Assembly (NCBI RefSeq): GCF_900182985.1
Contig: NZ_FXUY01000002.1
Coordinates: 1,396,001 to 1,460,000, forward strand
Length of the DNA stretch: 64,000 bases
Source of the DNA: Pseudomonas helmanticensis
GTDB lineage: Bacteria > Pseudomonadota > Gammaproteobacteria > Pseudomonadales > Pseudomonadaceae
Direction: 5' to 3'
Position 1 is the first letter of the stretch. Each line of letters opens with the position of its first letter. Position numbers and translations under genes: made by a program. A model generated the notes under the pieces. It had not been told where the DNA came from. It made no database searches and saw only the letters and a program-made list of their open reading frames with translations. Shown here in pieces: positions 19,162 to 28,920 of this stretch.

Positions 19162-19279
19162 AGTAACATCGCGGACTGGAACGTAGCGAGAAAGCGGGCG
19201 GGAACGCGGAGTTTACATCATGGTAAATGAGCAATTTTCGTCCACTTTCGCCGCTTTCCCTGATCGCGGCGATGTTACT
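19162..19279 (+). repeat. 118-base palindromic element between rplY and pth
   Basis: Perfect 11-base inverted ends AGTAACATCGC / GCGATGTTACT enclose a second pair (GAAAGCGGGCG / CGCCGCTTTC) and a small central hairpin GTTTACATCATGGTAAAT. The element would fold as one long imperfect hairpin. The block GGAGTTTAC...GTAAATGAGCA recurs in Pseudomonas intergenic regions as I recall. It is not of either REP type in this window. Confidence 0.65.
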
Positions 19280-19305
19280 CACCACTCAAAGGAAGGGCCC
19301 CTATC

Positions 19306-19890
19306 GTGACTGCCATCAAACTGATCGTTGGCCTGGGAAATCCAGGCGCTGAATACGACCAGACCCGGCATAACGCAGGGGCCCTTTTTGTTGAGCGCAT
19401 CGCCCAAGCACAGAATGTGAATCTTGTGGCCGATCGCAAATATTTCGGCCTGACCGGGCGCTATTCGCACCAGGGTCAGGATGTTCGTCTGCTGATTCCC
19501 ACCACCTACATGAACCGCAGCGGCCAGGCCGTGGCGGCACTCGCCGGTTTCTTCCGCATCAAGCCTGAAGAAATCCTCGTGGCGCATGACGAACTCGATC
19601 TGCCTCCGGGCGTCGCCAAGCTCAAGCAGGGCGGCGGCCATGGCGGTCACAACGGGTTGCGCGACATCATTGCGCAACTGGGCAATCAGAATACGTTCTA
19701 CCGCCTGCGGCTTGGCATCGGCCACCCGGGCGTCGCCAGTATGGTTTCAAATTTCGTCCTGGGTCGTGCGCCACGCGCCGAACAGGAAAAACTCGATGCC
19801 AGCATCGACTTTGCCCTCGGCGTGCTGCCGGATATCCTCGCCGGTGAATGGAACCGCGCGATGAAAAACCTGCACAGCCAGAAGGCCTGA
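19306..19890 (+). CDS. pth: peptidyl-tRNA hydrolase
   Basis: 194 residues. Frees tRNA from stalled peptidyl-tRNA. Family motifs: [20 protein letters not shown] with the catalytic His, [10 protein letters not shown], and [16 protein letters not shown] start at 19306, supported by an AAAGGAAG site 11 bases before it. Followed by ychF after 22 bases, the common order. Confidence 0.97.
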   Translation: MTAIKLIVGLGNPGAEYDQTRHNAGALFVERIAQAQNVNLVADRKYFGLTGRYSHQGQDVRLLIPTTYMNRSGQAVAALAGFFRIKPEEILVAHDELDLPPGVAKLKQGGGHGGHNGLRDIIAQLGNQNTFYRLRLGIGHPGVASMVSNFVLGRAPRAEQEKLDASIDFALGVLPDILAGEWNRAMKNLHSQKA

Positions 19891-19912
19891 CTCTTATCCG
19901 AGGGGAAACACC

Positions 19913-21013
19913 ATGGGATTCAATTGCGGCATCGTCGGCCTGCCTAACGTCGGCAAGTCCACCCTGTTCAACGCCCTGACCAAATCCGGTATCGCGGCCG
20001 AGAACTTCCCCTTCTGCACCATCGAGCCGAACAGCGGCATCGTGCCGATGCCGGATCCGCGTCTGGACGCTTTGGCGGCCATCGTCAATCCGAAGCGCAT
20101 CCTGCCGACCACCATGGAATTCGTCGACATCGCAGGCCTCGTTGCCGGCGCCTCGAAAGGTGAAGGTCTGGGCAACAAGTTCCTCGCCAACATCCGTGAG
20201 ACCGACGCCATCGCTCACGTGGTGCGCTGCTTCGAAGACGAAAACGTGATCCACGTTTCCAATAGCGTCGATCCGAAGCGCGACATCGAAATCATCGACC
20301 TGGAACTGATCTTCGCCGACCTCGACAGCTGCGAGAAGCAACTGCAGAAAGTCGCGCGTAACGCCAAGGGCGGTGACAAGGACGCCGTGGTTCAGAAAGC
20401 TCTGCTGGAGCAACTGATCGCGCACTTCACCGAAGGCAAGCCGGCACGCAGCCTGATGAAGAACATGAGCGCTGACGAAAAGGCAGTGATCAAGGGCTTC
20501 CACCTGCTGACCACCAAACCGGTCATGTACATCGCCAACGTCGCTGAAGACGGTTTCGAGAACAACCCGCACCTGGACGTGGTTCGCGCCATCGCCGAAG
20601 AAGAAGGCGCGATGGTCGTTCCGGTCTGCAACAAGATCGAAGCGGAAATTGCCGAGCTCGATGACGGTGAAGAGAAGGACATGTTCCTCGAGGCCCTGGG
20701 CCTGGAAGAGCCTGGCCTGAACCGCGTGATCCGCGCTGGCTACGAAATGCTGCACTTGCAGACCTACTTCACCGCCGGTGTCGAAGAAGTCCGCGCCTGG
20801 ACCGTCAAAGTCGGTGCCACCGCACCTCAGGCTGCCGGCGTGATCCACACCGACTTCGAGAAAGGCTTCATCCGCGCCGAAGTGATCGCCTACAACGACT
20901 TCATCCAGTACAAGGGCGAAGCCGGTACCAAAGAAGCCGGTAAATGGCGTCTGGAAGGCAAGGATTACATCGTCAAGGACGGCGACGTAATGCACTTCCG
21001 CTTCAACGTGTAA
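19913..21013 (+). CDS. ychF: redox-regulated ATPase YchF
   Basis: 366 residues of the universally conserved YchF/OLA1 family, which binds ribosomes and hydrolyses ATP. The P-loop is [18 protein letters not shown] (residues 8-25), G3 is [18 protein letters not shown], and the altered G4 is CNKIEAEI (NKxE in place of NKxD). The TGS domain is at the C-terminus. Followed by a terminator. Confidence 0.97.
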   Translation: MGFNCGIVGLPNVGKSTLFNALTKSGIAAENFPFCTIEPNSGIVPMPDPRLDALAAIVNPKRILPTTMEFVDIAGLVAGASKGEGLGNKFLANIRETDAIAHVVRCFEDENVIHVSNSVDPKRDIEIIDLELIFADLDSCEKQLQKVARNAKGGDKDAVVQKALLEQLIAHFTEGKPARSLMKNMSADEKAVIKGFHLLTTKPVMYIANVAEDGFENNPHLDVVRAIAEEEGAMVVPVCNKIEAEIAELDDGEEKDMFLEALGLEEPGLNRVIRAGYEMLHLQTYFTAGVEEVRAWTVKVGATAPQAAGVIHTDFEKGFIRAEVIAYNDFIQYKGEAGTKEAGKWRLEGKDYIVKDGDVMHFRFNV

Positions 21014-21028
21014 GCGACACGCCCAAGA

Positions 21029-21057
21029 AAAAGCCGCGTTTGATACGCGGCTTTTTT
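21029..21057 (+). terminator. terminator after ychF
   Basis: Stem AAGCCGCGT / ACGCGGCTT with a short loop and a run of six T. Confidence 0.92.
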
Positions 21058-21090
21058 GTGCCTGACATTTACTGCCGAAACTATTCCACC

Positions 21091-21178
21091 TGTGGGAGCG
21101 AGCCTGCTCGCGAAGAGGGAGTGTCAGCCACATCTCTGCGGATGACACACCGCATTCGCGAGCAGGCTCGCTCCCACA
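21091..21178 (+). repeat. REP doublet (GTGGGAGCGAGCCTGCTCGCGA variant)
   Basis: Inverted pair of TGTGGGAGCGAGCCTGCTCG and its complement around a 40-base core; between the ychF terminator and the convergent MFS gene. Confidence 0.9.
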
Positions 21179-21195
21179 GTTGGGATTGTGTGGCG

Positions 21196-22413
21196 TCAGG
21201 CCTTTTTGGTGCGTGGCAGGAAAATCGCCAACACGCCAAACAACGGCAGGAACGAGCACAGGAAATACACGTACTCAATCCCGTGCACATCCGCCAGATG
21301 CCCCAACAGCGCCGCGCCAATCCCGCCAAAACCAAACATCAAACCGAAGAACACCCCGGCAATCATCCCGACATTGCCCGGCACCAGTTCCTGTGCATAA
21401 ACCACAATCGCCGAGAACGCCGAAGCCAGAATGAAGCCGATCACCACGCTGAGGACCGTGGTCCAGAACAGATCAACGTGGGGCATCAGCAACGTAAACG
21501 GCGCCACGCCGAGGATCGAGAACCAGATCACCGCCTTACGCCCGATCTTGTCGCCAATCGGCCCGCCGAAAAACGTCCCCGCCGCTACAGCGCCCAAGAA
21601 CAGGAACAAGTGCAGCTGCGAACTGGCCACCGACAGGTCGAACTTCTCGATCAGGTAGAACGTGAAGTAGCTGGTCAGGCTGGCCATGTAGAAATACTTC
21701 GAGAACACCAACAGCCCGAGTACCACCAGCGCACTGGTCACCCGCCCTTTCGACAGCCCGTGAGTCGCTGCCTGGCCGGCCTTGAGCTTGAACAGGTTCA
21801 AGTGATGGGCGTACCAGCGGCTGATGCGGTACAGCACGAACAACGCAAACACTGCGAACAAACCGAACCACGCCACATTGCCCTGACCGAACGGAATGAT
21901 GATCGCCGCCGCCAGCAACGGGCCGAACGCGGAACCGGCGTTACCACCGACCTGGAAGGTCGATTGCGCCAGACCAAAGCGTCCGCCGGAAGCCAGCCGC
22001 GCAATTCGCGAGGCTTCTGGGTGAAACGTCGAGGAGCCGATACCGATGAGCGCCGCAGCCAGCAGGATCAAGGGAAAACTGCCGACCATCGACATCATCA
22101 CGATGCCAATCAGCGTGCAAATCGAACCCGCCGGCAACAGCCACGGTTTCGGATGCCGGTCGGTGTGATAACCGACCCACGGCTGCAACAGCGAAGCCGT
22201 CAGTTGAAAGGTCAAAGTAATCAGACCGACCTGAGTAAACGTCAGGCCGTAATTGGCCTTGAGCATCGGGTAGATCGACGGCAGCACCGACTGGATCAAG
22301 TCGTTGATCAAATGCGCCAGCGCTACCGCGCCGATGATGCGCATCACCAGTGGACTGCTTTGGGGAGCAGCGGGCGCCGAGGCAGCGGCGGTCTGAACGT
22401 TGCTGATAGCCAT
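21196..22413 (-). CDS. MFS exporter, fosmidomycin-resistance (Fsr) like
   Basis: 405 residues with about 12 membrane helices. The N-terminal pattern AHLINDLIQSVLPSIYPMLK, then GLITLTFQLTASLLQPWVGY and TDRHPKPW, is that of the Fsr/fosmidomycin-resistance branch of the major facilitator family, proton-driven efflux pumps. ATG at 22413 is used; a Met at residue 24 just before the first helix is an alternative. Single-gene unit between REP elements. Actual substrate unknown. Confidence 0.85.
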   Translation of the reverse strand: MAISNVQTAAASAPAAPQSSPLVMRIIGAVALAHLINDLIQSVLPSIYPMLKANYGLTFTQVGLITLTFQLTASLLQPWVGYHTDRHPKPWLLPAGSICTLIGIVMMSMVGSFPLILLAAALIGIGSSTFHPEASRIARLASGGRFGLAQSTFQVGGNAGSAFGPLLAAAIIIPFGQGNVAWFGLFAVFALFVLYRISRWYAHHLNLFKLKAGQAATHGLSKGRVTSALVVLGLLVFSKYFYMASLTSYFTFYLIEKFDLSVASSQLHLFLFLGAVAAGTFFGGPIGDKIGRKAVIWFSILGVAPFTLLMPHVDLFWTTVLSVVIGFILASAFSAIVVYAQELVPGNVGMIAGVFFGLMFGFGGIGAALLGHLADVHGIEYVYFLCSFLPLFGVLAIFLPRTKKA

Positions 22414-22534
22414 GGAAGTTTCCGGACAGCAGATGGGTGCACACAGGCAGGTGCGTCAATGTGCCATTTTTCAGTGCGTGAGCGCCATCCCCTTAGCCAG
22501 CTAACTAACCACCCTGACCGGAATCACACAATCA

Positions 22535-22615
22535 TGTAGGAGCTGCCGAAGGCTGCGATCTTTTGATGTTGTTTTTTAAAAGATCAAAAGATCGCAGCCT
22601 TCGGCAGCTCCTACA
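22535..22615 (+). repeat. REP doublet (GAGCTGCCGAAGGCTGCGATC family)
   Basis: Near-perfect inverted pair: TGTAGGAGCTGCCGAAGGCT with its complement around a short AT-rich core containing TTTTAAAA. It lies in the 440-base gap 22414-22853 between the MFS pump and the chemoreceptor; the rest of that gap (22616-22853) shows no convincing gene. Confidence 0.9.
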
Positions 22616-22853
22616 GGGGGCCGTATTGTTCCGGAAGGTGATAGCGCAACGCCATGGTCTGAATCTTGCCTTGCTTCATCCCTTGAACGCGGCGCCCTTA
22701 CAAAGGGCACCGACAATGGGAAGTTTCGCTACAGAGCCGGCCTACAGAGCGGGCGAGAGTGAACTTTCGAGGCCTTTTAGCAGGGCACAACATCAACGTC
22801 GAACGACCGCGATGCACGCCGTTGGTGCGTGGTGTCCAGAGGAGTCATGGGGC

Positions 22854-24911
22854 ATGCAGGCTTTCCTTTCACCGGGGATCAAATTGCTGGGGCGGTTTGG
22901 CTTCGCAGGTAAATTCCAGTTGTTGTTTCTGCTGTTCATTCTGCCGTTGGCCGGCAGCCTGTTGATGATCGGCCAGGATTATCGTGACAAGCTCAATCTG
23001 ATTTCCGGCGAGCGTGCCGGCGTGCGGCAGTTGCTCGCGCTGGATGCGCTGGACAACCTGCTCGCCGCGCAACGTGACCGTGCCGCCCGTTGGCGCGCCA
23101 CCGAAACCAATCGCCAACCGACGCCGGCCACCCTCGCCGCCATGGCCGCGTTCGATGCGGTGCAACCGGCCGTGCAGCAAGCCACCACAGATTTGGGCAA
23201 CGCGCTGAAAAACGAAGGCGCGGAAGGCGAAACCCTCACCCGCTACCAAGCGCTGCAAACTGCATTGAACGGTCTGGATTCGAAAAGCCTCAGCGGTGTC
23301 GGTTGGTGGCCGGACGGTTACGACCGTTTCACCAACGCCCTCAGCGCCCTGCAAGCGCTGCGCGAGCAGATCGTCATGGACAATCGCCTGACCCTCGCGC
23401 CGTGGCTGGAAACCTATTTGCTGACGCAGATTTCCACGCAGCACGCGCCGGACCTGATCGAACGGGTCGGCCGCCTCGCCGCTGTCGGTCAGGCCTCAGT
23501 CGTATCGGGTCAATTCACCCTGCAAAGCCGTCTGCAATTGCGTGACCTGCGCAGCCGCATCGGCGATGCCCGCGAACAACTGGTCAAAACCGCCACACTG
23601 CTCGAAGCACGCCTGCCGAAAGATCAACAGAGCTGGGCCAGCCAATACCACGACAGCCTGAAACACCTCGACAGCGGTCTGAAGGTGCTGGATGACGGCG
23701 TGTTCGGCGGCAGCATCAATCTCAAACCAGAAGACTTCGAACGCAGCCTCGACGCCTTGCTCAGCGACCTCGCCGCCCTGCGCCAGCAATCACTGGTATC
23801 GCTGGACCAACGACTCGATGCCTACCACAGCTCGGCGATCCGTCAGTTCATCCTCGTCGCGGCAATCTTCGGCTGCCTGTTGCTGGCGGCGCTGTATTTG
23901 TTCGTCTGCCTGCAAGCCTCGATTCGTCGCAGCGCCAGCGGCATCACCTTACTTGCTGAAGCCCTGCGCGACGGCAACCTCAGCCTGCAAGTGCCGGTGG
24001 TAGGCCGAGATGAGTTGGCGGCGATCAGCACCGCACTCAACGTCGCCGTGGTGCAATTACGCACGAGCATGCTCGGCGTCGATCACGAGACCTCGCAGTT
24101 GAGCCATGCCGTGCGCAGCCTCAACGAACACTCCAGCGGTGCTCTCGGCGAAGTCGAAGCGCAACAGTTGCAGATCAGCCAGATCGCCGCAGCCGCCACG
24201 CAATTGGCCGCGACCTCGCAAGGCGTGGCGCAAAGCTGCGAACAGGCCTCCGGCAGCGCTCAGCACACCCGACGCATCGCCGCCGACAGCAGCCGCGACA
24301 GCCAACGCACCACGGCGAGTATTCAGCAGCTCAACCAACGCTTGAACGACACCGCAGCGGCACTGGGCCGGGTCAGTGAGCAAGGCCAGCAGATTCAATT
24401 GGTGGTCGACACCATTCGTGGCGTCGCCGAACAGACCAATCTGCTCGCGCTCAATGCGGCCATCGAAGCTGCGCGCGCCGGTGAACAAGGTCGCGGGTTT
24501 GCCGTAGTGGCGGACGAAGTGCGCAGCCTGTCGCAACGCACGCAATCGTCGACCGCGCAGATTGCCGGCACGGTCGACAGCTTGCGCGCGACGGTCAACG
24601 AAGCCGTGAGTTTGATGGAAGCTGCCTGCGGCCAGGCGCAAACCGATGCCGAGTCGGTCACCGGTCTCGGTGAACGCCTGGGCGAAATCGCCAGCGCCGT
24701 GCAGAGCGTCACCGACACCCTCGCACAGATCGCCACAGCAGTTGAAGAACAGGCAAGCACCGCCGATGAAGTCAGCAGCAATATCCAGCAAGTCGATCAG
24801 GCCGCCGTACGTTTGCTTGAAGGCGCACGCGCAGTGAATCTGGCCGCAGACACCCTGAGCCAAGGCAGCAAGGCGCTGAGCGACAACACCGCGCGCTTCC
24901 GCCTCAGTTGA
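22854..24911 (+). CDS. methyl-accepting chemotaxis protein
   Basis: 685 residues. TM1 at about residues 23-40 (LLFLLFILPLAGSLLMIG), a long periplasmic sensor of roughly 290 residues made mostly of helices, TM2 near 331-355 (LVAAIFGCLLLAALYLFV), a HAMP domain, then the signalling domain with its hairpin tip [20 protein letters not shown] near 524-543. The ATG at 22854 has AGGAG 10 bases upstream. The frame is open to 22563, but those extra codons run out of the REP element and are not credible. Ligand unknown; no chemotaxis genes nearby. Confidence 0.9.
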   Translation: MQAFLSPGIKLLGRFGFAGKFQLLFLLFILPLAGSLLMIGQDYRDKLNLISGERAGVRQLLALDALDNLLAAQRDRAARWRATETNRQPTPATLAAMAAFDAVQPAVQQATTDLGNALKNEGAEGETLTRYQALQTALNGLDSKSLSGVGWWPDGYDRFTNALSALQALREQIVMDNRLTLAPWLETYLLTQISTQHAPDLIERVGRLAAVGQASVVSGQFTLQSRLQLRDLRSRIGDAREQLVKTATLLEARLPKDQQSWASQYHDSLKHLDSGLKVLDDGVFGGSINLKPEDFERSLDALLSDLAALRQQSLVSLDQRLDAYHSSAIRQFILVAAIFGCLLLAALYLFVCLQASIRRSASGITLLAEALRDGNLSLQVPVVGRDELAAISTALNVAVVQLRTSMLGVDHETSQLSHAVRSLNEHSSGALGEVEAQQLQISQIAAAATQLAATSQGVAQSCEQASGSAQHTRRIAADSSRDSQRTTASIQQLNQRLNDTAAALGRVSEQGQQIQLVVDTIRGVAEQTNLLALNAAIEAARAGEQGRGFAVVADEVRSLSQRTQSSTAQIAGTVDSLRATVNEAVSLMEAACGQAQTDAESVTGLGERLGEIASAVQSVTDTLAQIATAVEEQASTADEVSSNIQQVDQAAVRLLEGARAVNLAADTLSQGSKALSDNTARFRLS

Positions 24912-25806
24912 TCACAGCCTCGGGGAAGTCCGTTTCCAGTTCGGCCTTGAGCCATTGAATGAACCACGCCACATCCGCCGAGAGTTCGGCGGACGGCGTC
25001 AGCACCCGATAGCTCTCCAGCTTCACCTGAGCGTCGACCGCACGCACCAGTTTGCCGCTGGCGAGTTCATGGCGCACCAACACCTCGTTGGCCAGCGCGA
25101 TGCCCTGCCCGCTCTCGGCGACTGACAGCGCGTGGTCATTGTTGACGTAGAGCATGTCGGAATTGAGATGGATATCGAGGTCGTGCGCGGCGAACCACAG
25201 GTTCCACCATTCGCCGTCATCGACGTGGATCAGTTCGTGGCTGACCAGATCGGCCGGGCTGTTGATCGGTGCAATGCTGGCCAGATACGTCGGCGTGCAG
25301 ATCGGGAAAACTCGCGGGCAAATCAGCGCCTCCCGTGAGTCGGCATATTGCCCGTCGAGGCCGTAGACGATACCGAGGTCAGCGCTTTTCCCGTCCACTT
25401 CGGTGAAGGTCGAGTTCGGCTCGATCGCCAGTTTCAATCCCGGGCGAAGATGCCGCAGCGCTTCGATCCGTGGCATCAACCAGCGCTTGGCAAACCCCGG
25501 CACCACCATGATCCGCAACCAGCGCTCGGCATCCCTGGGCTGCGCCTCTTTGCCAGCCTCAATGATCAACTGCAACGCGGCGCTGATCTTGCGGTAGTAC
25601 TTCTCCCCCGCCGGCGTCAGGTTGACCCCGCGCGAGGTGCGCTCGAACAATTGAATGCCCAACCAGTCCTCGAGCAATTTCACATGCCGGCCAATCGCAG
25701 GCTGGGTCACGTGCAGGGCTTTCGAGGCTTCGACGTAGCTGCCCAAACGGGCGGCGGCATCAAAGGCACGCACCGCGTTGAGCGGCGGCAAACGGTGGTC
25801 GGGCAT
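24904..25806 (-). CDS. LysR-family regulator, GcvA-like
   Basis: 300 residues. The winged helix at the N-terminus (LPPLNAVRAFDAAARLGSYV, then QPAIGRHVKLLEDWLG) is of the GcvA/AmpR subgroup, followed by a periplasmic-binding-like effector domain. ATG at 25806 has AGGA close upstream; a GTG four codons earlier is less likely. It ends in an 8-base overlap with the convergent chemoreceptor gene and is divergent from the ABC transporter operon, which it probably controls. Confidence 0.9.
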   Translation of the reverse strand: MPDHRLPPLNAVRAFDAAARLGSYVEASKALHVTQPAIGRHVKLLEDWLGIQLFERTSRGVNLTPAGEKYYRKISAALQLIIEAGKEAQPRDAERWLRIMVVPGFAKRWLMPRIEALRHLRPGLKLAIEPNSTFTEVDGKSADLGIVYGLDGQYADSREALICPRVFPICTPTYLASIAPINSPADLVSHELIHVDDGEWWNLWFAAHDLDIHLNSDMLYVNNDHALSVAESGQGIALANEVLVRHELASGKLVRAVDAQVKLESYRVLTPSAELSADVAWFIQWLKAELETDFPEAVIN

Positions 25807-26032
25807 GATTCCTGGCACCTTCGGCTGTTAAATTAACTAACACCTGCCATGTTTAAATTGAAGTGTCGCGCCGCGCAACCCCTGGCTGATAATCGAGCCA
25901 CAGCAGAACAATAAAACAGCTGGTTTCACACCCGAACGCAATCTCGATCCTGCCCAAAAAAATAATATCCATGGCCCGACGACCACGCTTTGCAAAGCGA
26001 GTCGCAGGCGATGGGGGAATCGGAGGTAACGC

Positions 26033-27151
26033 ATGAATGCCCTGCATTCGCTGCAAACGCTGGCGGTCTCGATCCGCTCAGTGCGCAAGGTTTACGGTGA
26101 TCCGCAGACCGGTCCGGTGGCGCTGAAAAGCATCGACCTGGATATCCGCGACAACGAATTCTTCACCCTTCTCGGCCCGTCCGGCTGCGGCAAGACCACG
26201 CTGCTGCGGATGATTGCCGGTTTCGAATTTCCCACCGAAGGCGAGATCCTGCTCTACGGCGAGAACATCGCTGATCGCCCGCCGTTCCAGCGTCCGGTCA
26301 ACACGGTGTTTCAGCATTACGCGCTGTTCCCGCACATGACCATCGCCGAGAACCTGGCCTTCGGCCTCGAATCACAGCCGATGGGCAAAGTCCTGACCAA
26401 GGCGCAAATCGCCGAGCGCGTCCGCGAAATGCTGGCGCTGGTGCAGATGGAGCGCTTCGCCAACCGCAAGCCGGCGCAACTGTCGGGCGGTCAGCAGCAA
26501 CGTGTCGCCCTCGCCCGCGCTTTGGCACCGCATCCGAAAGTGCTGTTGCTCGATGAGCCGCTTTCCGCGCTCGACCTGAAGCTGCGTCAGGCGATGCGCG
26601 AAGAGTTGAAAACCATCCAGGCCAAGACGGGCATTACCTTCATCTTCGTCACCCATGACCAGGAAGAAGCGCTGACCATGTCCGACCGCATCGCCGTGCT
26701 CTCCGAAGGCGAAGTGCAACAGGTCGGACGGCCAGAGGATATTTACGAACGGCCGCGCAATCGCTTTGTCGCCGACTTCATCGGCGAAACCAATTTCATC
26801 GAAGGCACCGTCACTCGTGTCGAGGACGGTTTGGCGTGGTTCGCCGGGCCGGCGGGTCATCCATTGCCGGCGCAACCGTGCAGCGACGTGGCAGTCGGCG
26901 CCAGCGTGACCTTGTCGGTGCGACCTGAGCGTCTGCATCTGGTACCAGCGGCTACCGAAACCGCGCTGCCGTGCCGGATCGAAGCGCAGATTTATCTCGG
27001 CACTGACCTGCAATATCAGGTCAGCCTCAGCGATGGTTCGCGCCTCACCGTGCGTACGCCCAACTGCGTCGACCAGAGCCTGCGCTTTGCCGTCGGCGCC
27101 CAGGCCGGTCTGTTGTTCGACCAGGGCAGCGCCAGCGTCCTGCACGATTGA
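26033..27151 (+). CDS. polyamine-type ABC transporter ATP-binding protein
   Basis: 372 residues, PotA/PotG class. Walker A GPSGCGKTTLLRMIAG near residue 49, the Q-loop, signature LSGGQQQRVALARALAPHP near 149, Walker B VLLLDEPLSALDLK, H-loop FVTHDQEEAL, and a C-terminal TOBE domain that tunes transport. It powers the two permeases that follow. The start has GGAGG 7 bases before the ATG at 26033. First gene of a five-gene plus-strand group. Confidence 0.94.
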   Translation: MNALHSLQTLAVSIRSVRKVYGDPQTGPVALKSIDLDIRDNEFFTLLGPSGCGKTTLLRMIAGFEFPTEGEILLYGENIADRPPFQRPVNTVFQHYALFPHMTIAENLAFGLESQPMGKVLTKAQIAERVREMLALVQMERFANRKPAQLSGGQQQRVALARALAPHPKVLLLDEPLSALDLKLRQAMREELKTIQAKTGITFIFVTHDQEEALTMSDRIAVLSEGEVQQVGRPEDIYERPRNRFVADFIGETNFIEGTVTRVEDGLAWFAGPAGHPLPAQPCSDVAVGASVTLSVRPERLHLVPAATETALPCRIEAQIYLGTDLQYQVSLSDGSRLTVRTPNCVDQSLRFAVGAQAGLLFDQGSASVLHD

Positions 27152-27166
27152 GCCGGAGGAATTGCC

Positions 27167-28087
27167 ATGCACGCCTTACCGATTGCCAACACGCTGGAGC
27201 GGCGCAAAGCCTTTCAGAGTTTTCTCGGGGTCAGCCCGGCGCTGATCGCTATCTGTTTGTTTCTGGTGGTGCCGATTCTGATCGTCATCGGTTATTCGCT
27301 GATGGAAGCCAACCCCTACGGCGGGGTCAATAAAGTCTTCAGCAGCGACGCCTACACCTCGCTGCTGTTCGAGCGGCAACTGGACGATAGCCTCGCCTTT
27401 GCCGACTCGTATTTGATCATCGCCCTGCGCTCGATCGGCATTGCCGGACTGACCACGATCATCACGTTGCTGATCGGTTTTCCGGTGGCGGTGTGGCTGG
27501 CCATGCAGCCGGCGCATCGACGCGGCTTGCTGATCTTTCTGATCACCGTGCCGTTCTGGGCCAACCTGCTGATCCGCACTTACGCGTGGATTCTGCTGCT
27601 GCGTAACACCGGGGTGATCAACAACAGCCTGATGGGCATGGGCGTGATCCATGAGCCGTTGCAGTTGCTCTACACCGACGGCGCGGTGCTGCTGGGGCTG
27701 GTTTACACCTATGCGCCGTTCGTGGTGTTGCCGATCTACGCGACGCTGGAAAAGATGGATATCCGCCTGCTCGAAGCGGCGCAGGATCTGTACGCCGGAC
27801 GCATACGCACGTTACGCAAAGTGGTTTTGCCGATCGCCAAGCCGGGCATTCTCGCCGGCGCCATCCTCACTTTCGTACCGTGCCTGGGCGCGATGATCGC
27901 CCCGGAACTGCTCGGTGGCGGCACGCGGATGATGCTCGGCAACCTGATCTTCCGGCAGTTCAGCGATGCGCGTAACTGGCCGTTTGGCGCAGCGCTGTCG
28001 CTGGTACTGATGGCCGCAGTGATGCTGGTGCTGACCGTTTATGCCCTGCGCGCCGAGCGCCAGCGCATCGCCAAAGGAGCTGTGTGA
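27167..28087 (+). CDS. ABC transporter permease, PotB-like
   Basis: 306 residues with six membrane helices and a binding-protein-dependent permease EAA loop (LEAAQDLYAGRIRTLRKVVL near residue 202). First of two permeases; corresponds to PotB/PotH of spermidine/putrescine systems. GGAGG ribosome site before ATG. Its stop TGA overlaps the start of the next permease. Confidence 0.93.
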   Translation: MHALPIANTLERRKAFQSFLGVSPALIAICLFLVVPILIVIGYSLMEANPYGGVNKVFSSDAYTSLLFERQLDDSLAFADSYLIIALRSIGIAGLTTIITLLIGFPVAVWLAMQPAHRRGLLIFLITVPFWANLLIRTYAWILLLRNTGVINNSLMGMGVIHEPLQLLYTDGAVLLGLVYTYAPFVVLPIYATLEKMDIRLLEAAQDLYAGRIRTLRKVVLPIAKPGILAGAILTFVPCLGAMIAPELLGGGTRMMLGNLIFRQFSDARNWPFGAALSLVLMAAVMLVLTVYALRAERQRIAKGAV

Positions 28088-28893
28088 TGATCGGAATTTT
28101 CAAACGCAAAGGGCTGGGTGTGCAGGACTTTCCCGGCTTCGGCGGCTTCAGTTTTCTGTTCTATCTGTACCTCTACGCGCCGATCGTGGTGCTGGTGGTG
28201 TTCTCGTTCAACGCCAACCAATCGGCAACGGTGTGGACCGGTTTCAGCTTCGACTGGTATCGCGCCGCGTTCGCCAATCAGGCCTTGCGCCAGGCCGCCG
28301 GCAACAGCCTGTTGATCGCCGTCTGCGCGAGCATGATCGCCACGGCGATTGCCACTCTCGCCGCCCTCGGCACCTCGCGCGGCGCCAAGTTCAAGGGCCT
28401 GCACTTGTCGATGGGCGCGATCATGTTGCCGCTGGTGTTGCCGGAAATTGTCGTCGGTGTCGCGACGCTGGCGCTGTTCTCGACCATCGGTCTGTCGCTG
28501 GGCTACGGCAACCTGATCATCGCGCACACGGTGTTCTGCATTCCCTTCGCCTACCTGCCGATTCGTGCACGGCTGAACGATATGGACCTGTCGCTGGAAC
28601 AAGCCTCGGCCGACCTCTACGCCGGCCCATGGCGAACCTTTCGCAAAGTGACTTTGCCGCTGCTGATGCCGGGGATTTTCTCCGGGCTGATGCTGGCCTT
28701 CATCGTCTCGCTGGATAACTTCGTGATCTCGATGATGGTCTCGCAGGCCGGCACCACGACCTTGCCGATTTTCATCTTCGGCCTGCTAAGGATGGGCGTG
28801 ACACCCGACGTCAACGCCGTGTCGACGCTGATCCTCGGCGTCTCGGTGCTGTTCGTCAGCCTCTCTTACCTGTTGGGCAAAAAGAACGCCTGA
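28087..28893 (+). CDS. ABC transporter permease, PotC-like
   Basis: 268 residues, six membrane helices, EAA loop LEQASADLYAGPWRTFRKVT. Second permease, PotC/PotI class. ATG at 28087 with AAAGGAG 8 bases upstream; a GTG one codon earlier is also in frame. One-base overlap with the first permease. Confidence 0.93.
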   Translation: MIGIFKRKGLGVQDFPGFGGFSFLFYLYLYAPIVVLVVFSFNANQSATVWTGFSFDWYRAAFANQALRQAAGNSLLIAVCASMIATAIATLAALGTSRGAKFKGLHLSMGAIMLPLVLPEIVVGVATLALFSTIGLSLGYGNLIIAHTVFCIPFAYLPIRARLNDMDLSLEQASADLYAGPWRTFRKVTLPLLMPGIFSGLMLAFIVSLDNFVISMMVSQAGTTTLPIFIFGLLRMGVTPDVNAVSTLILGVSVLFVSLSYLLGKKNA

Positions 28894-28920
28894 ACCTTCT
28901 ACGACCTGTGGGGAAATAGC

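Noticed and set aside
20944..22539. Open frame of 531 codons on the plus strand
   Set aside because: Runs through the end of ychF, the terminator, a REP pair and antisense of the MFS gene; its product is Arg/Gln-rich nonsense.
22563..22853. Upstream extension of the chemoreceptor gene
   Set aside because: The extra codons begin inside a REP palindrome and encode no signal or helix; the ATG at 22854 has a ribosome site and starts just before TM1.
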